The notes beneath the pieces were generated by a model that worked only from the letters and a program-made list of their open reading frames with translations, ran no database searches and had not been told where the DNA came from. From JACRAV01 sp964571235 (GTDB lineage: Bacteria > Zixibacteria > MSB-5A5 > GN15 > FEB-12), in NCBI GenBank assembly GCA_964571235.1, contig CAZNAI010000004.1:124001-188000 (forward strand): a stretch of 64,000 bases of DNA, read 5' to 3'. This document shows positions 60,019 through 64,000 of this stretch, piece after piece; position 1 is the first letter of the stretch, and each line of letters starts with the position of its first letter. A program made the translations under genes and the position numbers.

Positions 60019-60477
60019 CTAGTGATTCACCGGCCATTGAGTGCTGGCGTGGAATAGAATTGTCGTATGGTGTTGAGCGTCGAAGAACTCCATCCATTCC
60101 GGACGTTTCTTATAGTACCGAGTTGACCTGAGAGCATCTGCAAACGCTTCGTCTAATCGCTCAAGGTCGTCGGGACAACCCAATGCGGTCATCCCCACAG
60201 TTCTGAATTCAATTTCCGAGTCGGTGAATTTTGCCATTTCCGCTATATAGTAGTTGCAAGCGGCTCGCCCTTCTACCGCGCTCGGTGGGTTACCGTAGAA
60301 GCTTAGCCACATGTTTTCCGACTTTGGCCGCCATCCTCCGACTTTGACTACCAGCCATTGCGCTTCTGAATCGACATGGGGAATATGGCTAGCGCCGTTG
60401 GTGGGTGGAGGAGTGTCGGAACAGCCGGAGAAGAGGACAGAAATAACTACGGCGAAGAGGCGGACAAACGTACGCAT
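60019..60477 (-). CDS. META-like domain lipoprotein
   Basis: AAGGAT lies about 5 nt before the ATG. The 152-residue product has a lipoprotein signal (SVLFSGC, Cys at about residue 19). Residues about 50-130 resemble the META/HslJ fold: WLSFYGNPPSAVEGRAACNYY, IEFRTVGMTALGCPD and EAFADALRSTRYYKK follow the family order of the Gly-Cys-Asn turn, the T-x-x-x-Cys turn and the terminal helix-strand. META proteins are small envelope lipoproteins linked to stress or drug tolerance. The match is by motif only. Confidence 0.7.
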   Translation of the reverse strand: MRTFVRLFAVVISVLFSGCSDTPPPTNGASHIPHVDSEAQWLVVKVGGWRPKSENMWLSFYGNPPSAVEGRAACNYYIAEMAKFTDSEIEFRTVGMTALGCPDDLERLDEAFADALRSTRYYKKRPEWMEFFDAQHHTTILFHASTQWPVNH

Positions 60478-60717
60478 CGTCGATCCTTTCGCAAACGGAT
60501 TCAGTTGTCGTCGCAGTTATCGATGTATATGTCCAATATAAGCCAAGAGCGAAGTCCGTCAATAACGATGTAATCCCTAACCCCCCAATTTTAGTTGATT
60601 TGAGTATTGTGAGGGGGTAAACTGGCCCGTCTGATTGGGGTGGTCTGCCCGGATGGGTTGGTCGCCGTGTAAGTGCCGGAGCCGTAGGGGTTTCGGCGGG
60701 AAGAAGATAAGACTGGT

Positions 60718-60742
60718 CCCCGGCCTTCGCCGGGGTGACAAT
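60718..60742 (+). repeat. REP-like hairpin, second copy
   Basis: CCCCGGC-cttc-GCCGGGG followed by TGACAAT ends just before the trpS start. It matches the element at 47855-47879 with compensatory stem changes and the same tail. Confidence 0.6.
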
Positions 60743-60754
60743 TGAAGAAGTAAG

Positions 60755-61789
60755 ATGACGGTAGCTGAAAAACCAATGCCTATGACTGAGCCCGCGACTG
60801 CGCCCGCCAAGAAAGAGACGATTCTCTCGGGGATGCAGCCGACCGGGGCGTTGCATATTGGGAATCTCGAAGGGGCGCTCCGTAATTGGGTGCGTCTACA
60901 AGATCAGTACTGGATGTACCTCTGTATTGTCGACTGGCATGCGCTGACCGGCGAATGGGAAGATACCAGCGCACTCAAAGACAATATCTATCAGATGGCG
61001 ATCGACTGGCTGGCGGCCGGGATCGATCCGGAGAAGTGCGCGGTCTTTATTCAGTCGGAAGTCAAAGAGCATGTCGAACTGCATTGGCTCTTTTCAGCGA
61101 TGATCACGGTGCCGACATTGACGCGCCTTCCCACCTATCAGGAAAAGAAAGATACGCTCGATTCGTACGGCTTCTTAGGATACCCGGTCTTGCAGGCGGC
61201 CGACATTTGCCTGTACAACGCCAACAAAGTGCCGGTGGGAAAAGATCAGGAAAAGCATATCTGGCTGGCCAATGATCTGGCCAAGCGGTTCAATACCACA
61301 TATAAGAAGGTATTCGCCGAGCCGGAGGCGATGTTTACTACAATCCCTTTGATTTTGGGGTCGGACAACCGGAAGATGTCCAAGTCGTACGGGAATCATA
61401 TCCCGATTGAAGCGACCGAAAAACAGACCGGGAAAATCCTGCGTGGATATTACACCGATCCCAAGAAATTGCGCCAGGGAGACCCGGGAACACCGGACGT
61501 TTGTCCGGTGTATCTGTTACATCGGATTTACACCGACAAAGCGACCACGGAGAATGAAATTGCTTCCGGTTGCCGCTCCGGGGCGTTAGGTTGTGTCGAT
61601 TGTAAGATGAAACTGGTCGGCAACCTAAATGGTGCGTTGGCGCCGATTCGGGAGAAGAGGGCCGAGCTGGTCAAACAGCCGGATTTTGTGTGGGATGTCC
61701 TTAAGACCGGCGCAGAGAGAGCGCGGCAGAGAGCGCAGAATGTGATGGGGAAAGTGCGCACCGCGATGAAGATGGATTATAGGAAGTGA
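60755..61789 (+). CDS. trpS: Tryptophanyl-tRNA synthetase
   Basis: The 344-residue protein is a class Ic synthetase. The HIGH-type motif is GALHIGNLEGALRNW (about residues 31-45), the flexible KMSKS is KMSKSYGN (about 210-217), and VDWHALTGEW, YPVLQAADICLY and GKDQEKHI are typical TrpRS landmarks. A 20-residue N-terminal extension (MTVAEKPMPMTEPATAPAKK) is Ala/Pro-rich. The enzyme charges tRNA-Trp in the cytoplasm. It is preceded by a REP-like hairpin and followed by an inverted-repeat element, with no operon partner. No leader or T-box structure was seen upstream. Confidence 0.96.
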   Translation: MTVAEKPMPMTEPATAPAKKETILSGMQPTGALHIGNLEGALRNWVRLQDQYWMYLCIVDWHALTGEWEDTSALKDNIYQMAIDWLAAGIDPEKCAVFIQSEVKEHVELHWLFSAMITVPTLTRLPTYQEKKDTLDSYGFLGYPVLQAADICLYNANKVPVGKDQEKHIWLANDLAKRFNTTYKKVFAEPEAMFTTIPLILGSDNRKMSKSYGNHIPIEATEKQTGKILRGYYTDPKKLRQGDPGTPDVCPVYLLHRIYTDKATTENEIASGCRSGALGCVDCKMKLVGNLNGALAPIREKRAELVKQPDFVWDVLKTGAERARQRAQNVMGKVRTAMKMDYRK

Positions 61790-61790
61790 G

Positions 61791-61904
61791 TTGTAGGTCG
61801 GGATGGCAAGCTCCGCTTGCGGAGCGCAGACTACCCGACAAGGCGGTGGAAAGATGTCGGGTTTCTTGTTCGGCTGTCGCCGAACGGCGGAACCCGACCT
61901 ACAA
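61791..61904. repeat. Inverted-repeat element D (TTGTAGGTCGGG ends)
   Basis: TTGTAGGTCGGG at 61791-61802 pairs perfectly with CCCGACCTACAA at 61893-61904. Inside are GCAAGC-tcc-GCTTGC (61806-61820) and GTTCGGC-tgtc-GCCGAAC (61868-61885). The ends resemble those of element A and element B in the 56-kb region. Confidence 0.7.
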
Positions 61905-61923
61905 GAGAGGCGAGATTGCTTCG

Positions 61924-61973
61924 GTTCCGCGCCCTTCGCAGGCTCAGGGTGACGCGGAACACTCGCAATGACG
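61924..61973. repeat. Dispersed repeat with GTTCCGCG stem and CTCGCAATGACG tail
   Basis: GTTCCGCG (61924-61931) pairs with CGCGGAAC (61953-61960); the tail ACTCGCAATGACG is shared with copies at 25448-25460 and 48828-48840. Confidence 0.5.
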
Positions 61974-61992
61974 TAAGATTGAAAGTAATAAA

Positions 61993-62802
61993 ATGCTAAA
62001 CGATACGATTACTGAGACCACCAGCGAAGGATACCAAGTACATCTTGATGTCTTCAGCGGGCCGATGGATCTCCTGCTCTATCTGATCAAGCAGGAAGAA
62101 GTCGATATCTACGATATTCCGATCGCGCGAATCACCAAGCAGTATCTTAAATATATTGAGCTCATTCAGACGCTCGATTTAGAGGTCGCCGGGGAATTTG
62201 TGCTGATGGCGGCGACACTGATTCGCATAAAGACCAAGCTTTTACTGCCGCGCGATGAGAATGATCCTGATGAACCCGATCCACGCGAAGAACTAATTCT
62301 GGCGTTGGTTGAGTATAAAAAGTACAAAGAGGCCTCGGAGGGACTGCGTGAGCGGGCGCTTCGCGAAGAACAGGTGTATGTGCCGCCGTCACTGGCGACC
62401 AACGTTTCGGTGAAGATCGATTTGTCCCCCGCGACGACGCTGTTTGACTTGATGAGCGCCTACCGGACGCTCCTGACCACGCGCCGCAACGAGATATTCC
62501 ATCAGGTCGTGCCTGAAGAGACCTCGATGGATGAGCGGATCGCGGCGGTGCTTGGGCAATTGACTGAGGAAGAAATGGCGACTTTCCGGCAACTCTGCCA
62601 GGAGGCGCCGACAAAAATAATGGCGGTAGTGACATTCATCGCAGTGCTGGAACTGGCGCGCGTACGACGGATTTCCGTCGAGCAATCGTGGCCGTTTGCC
62701 GAAATGCGCATATACCGTGGTGAGCGGTTTACCGATGACAGCCCGCTTGAGGATTCGCTTGAGCTGGTCGGGGTGACCGAAGACAAAGGAGAATTTTCAT
62801 GA
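61993..62802 (+). CDS. scpA: Segregation and condensation protein A
   Basis: The 269-residue protein matches kleisin ScpA: N-terminal YQVHLDVFSGPMDLLLYLIKQEEVDIYDIPIA in pieces (VFSGPMDLLLYLI and EVDIYDIPIA), LEVAGEFVLMAATLIRIKTKLLLP, and the C-terminal winged-helix segment AVVTFIAVLELARVRRISVEQ. It bridges the SMC heads with ScpB in chromosome compaction. Its stop overlaps the scpB start as ATGA, the usual arrangement. The ribosome site is weak (GAAAG). Confidence 0.96.
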   Translation: MLNDTITETTSEGYQVHLDVFSGPMDLLLYLIKQEEVDIYDIPIARITKQYLKYIELIQTLDLEVAGEFVLMAATLIRIKTKLLLPRDENDPDEPDPREELILALVEYKKYKEASEGLRERALREEQVYVPPSLATNVSVKIDLSPATTLFDLMSAYRTLLTTRRNEIFHQVVPEETSMDERIAAVLGQLTEEEMATFRQLCQEAPTKIMAVVTFIAVLELARVRRISVEQSWPFAEMRIYRGERFTDDSPLEDSLELVGVTEDKGEFS

Positions 62803-63620
62803 ACGCAACTTCATCGATACATGGCGCAATCGAAGCGCTGGTGCTGGCCTCGCCCGAACCGCTTGCGGTTGGAAAAATTTGTGGGGTGATACCAGACCTG
62901 ACACCTTCGAAAGCCGCGCAGGCGGTTGCCGAGTTGAACACCAGATATTCCGAAGGGAACTCGTCGTTCCGGATTCGTGAGATTGCAGGTGGATATCAAT
63001 TCTATGTCTTGTCGGAGTACACCGGATATGTCGAGGAATTGTTCACCCGTCACCGCAAACTCCGCCTGACCCAAGCGGCGCTTGAGACACTGGCTATTAT
63101 CGCCTACAAGCAACCGGTGACCAAATCCGAGATTGAGCATATTCGCGGGGTGGCCTCTGATGGTGTATTACACACACTTCTCGAACGCAATATGGTTTCG
63201 ATCACCGGTCGGGCAAAGGGAGTTGGCAAACCGCTCCAATATGGGACGACTGATGAATTCCTGAAATTCTTTGGGCTTTCGGCTTTAGATGCGCTACCGA
63301 AGCTGACTGAAATCGACGAGTTGATGGCGGCGACTGCGTCGCAGGCGCAAACAATGCTCAATTTGACCGATCCGGCTATGGCGGCGCGGCTGATGTCCAA
63401 ACTAAATGTCGCCGACGGAACTTTCGATCCGGCAAGCCGTGAGCGGGATATTGAAACGGGCGTCGAACAAGAAACACCTGAAGAAACAGATACTGCAACA
63501 ATCGAGCGGCGTTCACTCATTCTGAAAACTCCCACTGAAAACGACGAAACAGTTGAGTCGGTCGAATTGACTGATGAAACGATTGTCACCAATCCGGTAA
63601 CTCAGACGGAGACCACCTGA
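62799..63620 (+). CDS. scpB: Segregation and condensation protein B
   Basis: Overlaps scpA by 4 nt. The 273-residue protein has the two winged-helix domains of ScpB (about residues 5-165): AIEALVLASPEPLAVGKI, FRIREIAGGYQFYVLSEY, RLTQAALETLAIIAYKQPVTKSEI in pieces (TLAIIAYKQPVTKSEIE), IRGVASDGVLHTLLERNMV and LQYGTTDEFLKFFGL. A C-terminal tail of about 90 acidic, Thr-rich residues is unusual but common in this family outside Firmicutes. It forms a dimer that binds ScpA. Confidence 0.95.
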   Translation: MNATSSIHGAIEALVLASPEPLAVGKICGVIPDLTPSKAAQAVAELNTRYSEGNSSFRIREIAGGYQFYVLSEYTGYVEELFTRHRKLRLTQAALETLAIIAYKQPVTKSEIEHIRGVASDGVLHTLLERNMVSITGRAKGVGKPLQYGTTDEFLKFFGLSALDALPKLTEIDELMAATASQAQTMLNLTDPAMAARLMSKLNVADGTFDPASRERDIETGVEQETPEETDTATIERRSLILKTPTENDETVESVELTDETIVTNPVTQTETT

Positions 63621-63669
63621 CCACCGGTCGGGATCCTCGTGCTGTGCACACCTGCAAGAGGCCACGCCG

Positions 63670-64000
63670 ATGATTCGGCTCAATAAATATCTTTCACTTT
63701 GCGGAGTGACCTCGCGCCGGGGGGGCGACGGGATGATTGAGGCACGGCGTGTTTCGGTCAACGACAAGATTGTCGAAAAGCCGGGGCTGGTCATTGAAGA
63801 AGCGACTGACAAAGTCAAAGTCGACGGACTCGAAGTCGCGCCGGTCACTGAGCAGGTGTATGTGCTACTGAACAAGCCGTCAAACGTGATGTCGACACTG
63901 GTCGATCCGTTCCGTCGCAAGACGGTCGTCCAACTTTTAAAAAAACTCAAGCATCGCGTCTATCCGATCGGGCGGTTGGATTACGATACCGTGGGCGTAC
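63670..64000 (+). CDS. rluB: RluB/RsuA-type rRNA pseudouridine synthase (3' truncated by window)
   Basis: The frame opens at ATG 63670, 49 nt after scpB, and runs past the window end. The visible ~110 residues have an S4 RNA-binding domain (IRLNKYLSLCGVTSRRGGDGMIE, in pieces LNKYLSLCGVTSRRG) and the start of the synthase domain with YVLLNKPSNVMST, then YPIGRLDYDTVGV with the catalytic Asp in GRLDYDT. RsuA/RluB/E/F enzymes modify rRNA. Position after scpAB is a common bacterial order and supports rluB over its paralogues. Confidence 0.85.
   Translation, partial: MIRLNKYLSLCGVTSRRGGDGMIEARRVSVNDKIVEKPGLVIEEATDKVKVDGLEVAPVTEQVYVLLNKPSNVMSTLVDPFRRKTVVQLLKKLKHRVYPIGRLDYDTVGV

Noticed and set aside
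1..64000. tRNA or rRNA genes
   Set aside because: No cloverleaf with a matching T-loop and acceptor stem and no rRNA-like segment was noticed on reading; a covariance-model scan could still find a missed tRNA.

Overview
The window looks like chromosomal DNA from an uncultured Gram-negative bacterium of the Fibrobacteres-Chlorobi-Bacteroidetes supergroup, most likely the candidate phylum Zixibacteria. This is inference from style: six large secreted proteins end in dockerin-type modules, four of them with the recurring core DIADLSALIDYLYISF; outer-membrane and OmpA-like proteins, lipoproteins and PEP-CTERM proteins are present; and the housekeeping order scpA-scpB-pseudouridine synthase is ordinary bacterial. 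No rRNA or tRNA gene and no CRISPR array was seen.

Layout. 1-6.6 kb: envelope genes (a truncated LVIVD/dockerin protein, an OmpA-like plus DT-repeat lipoprotein pair, a PQQ-type propeller, a probable outer-membrane protein). 6.8-11.1 kb: an OPT-family transporter and a GT39-like membrane glycosyltransferase. 11.2-19.3 kb: a cupredoxin protein with 17 six-cysteine repeats and a dockerin, divergent from a VKOR-DsbA-DsbA fusion that is translationally coupled to a PhoD-like/dockerin protein and followed by a GT22-type mannosyltransferase. 19.4-26.9 kb: two small cytosolic proteins, a glycine-zipper OmpA lipoprotein, type II NADH dehydrogenase, a GT4-like glycosyltransferase, a PD-(D/E)XK/Fe-S nuclease, a small secreted protein with a possible cohesin-like core, and a TPR lipoprotein. 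27.1-35.1 kb: two PEP-CTERM genes, each behind a sigma-54-type -24/-12 promoter, interleaved with a phage-derived cassette (portal, terminase, prohead-protease-like, tail-structure-like, holin-like) and a tandem-receiver protein. 35.2-53.1 kb: three very large dockerin proteins, an HD-GYP response regulator, a site-2 protease, a thioredoxin-like protein paired with a tiny 10-cysteine secreted peptide, and a staphylococcal-nuclease homologue. 53.3-64 kb: a FlgD-like/lipoprotein pair, an NtrC-type sigma-54 activator, HNH endonuclease, S41 protease, trypsin-like protease, META-like lipoprotein, trpS, scpA, scpB and the start of an rluB-type gene, with a cluster of short inverted-repeat elements in the gaps.

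How parts may work together (inference). The disulfide-forming VKOR-DsbA fusion sits head to head with a protein carrying about 100 cysteines, and a second thioredoxin-like gene precedes a cysteine-rich peptide, which suggests dedicated oxidative folding of secreted proteins. Sigma-54 promoters at the PEP-CTERM genes imply control by an NtrC-family activator; one such activator is encoded at 54.65 kb, but a link to these promoters is untested. The phage cassette lacks a visible major capsid gene and att sites, so it is either a decayed prophage or a domesticated remnant.
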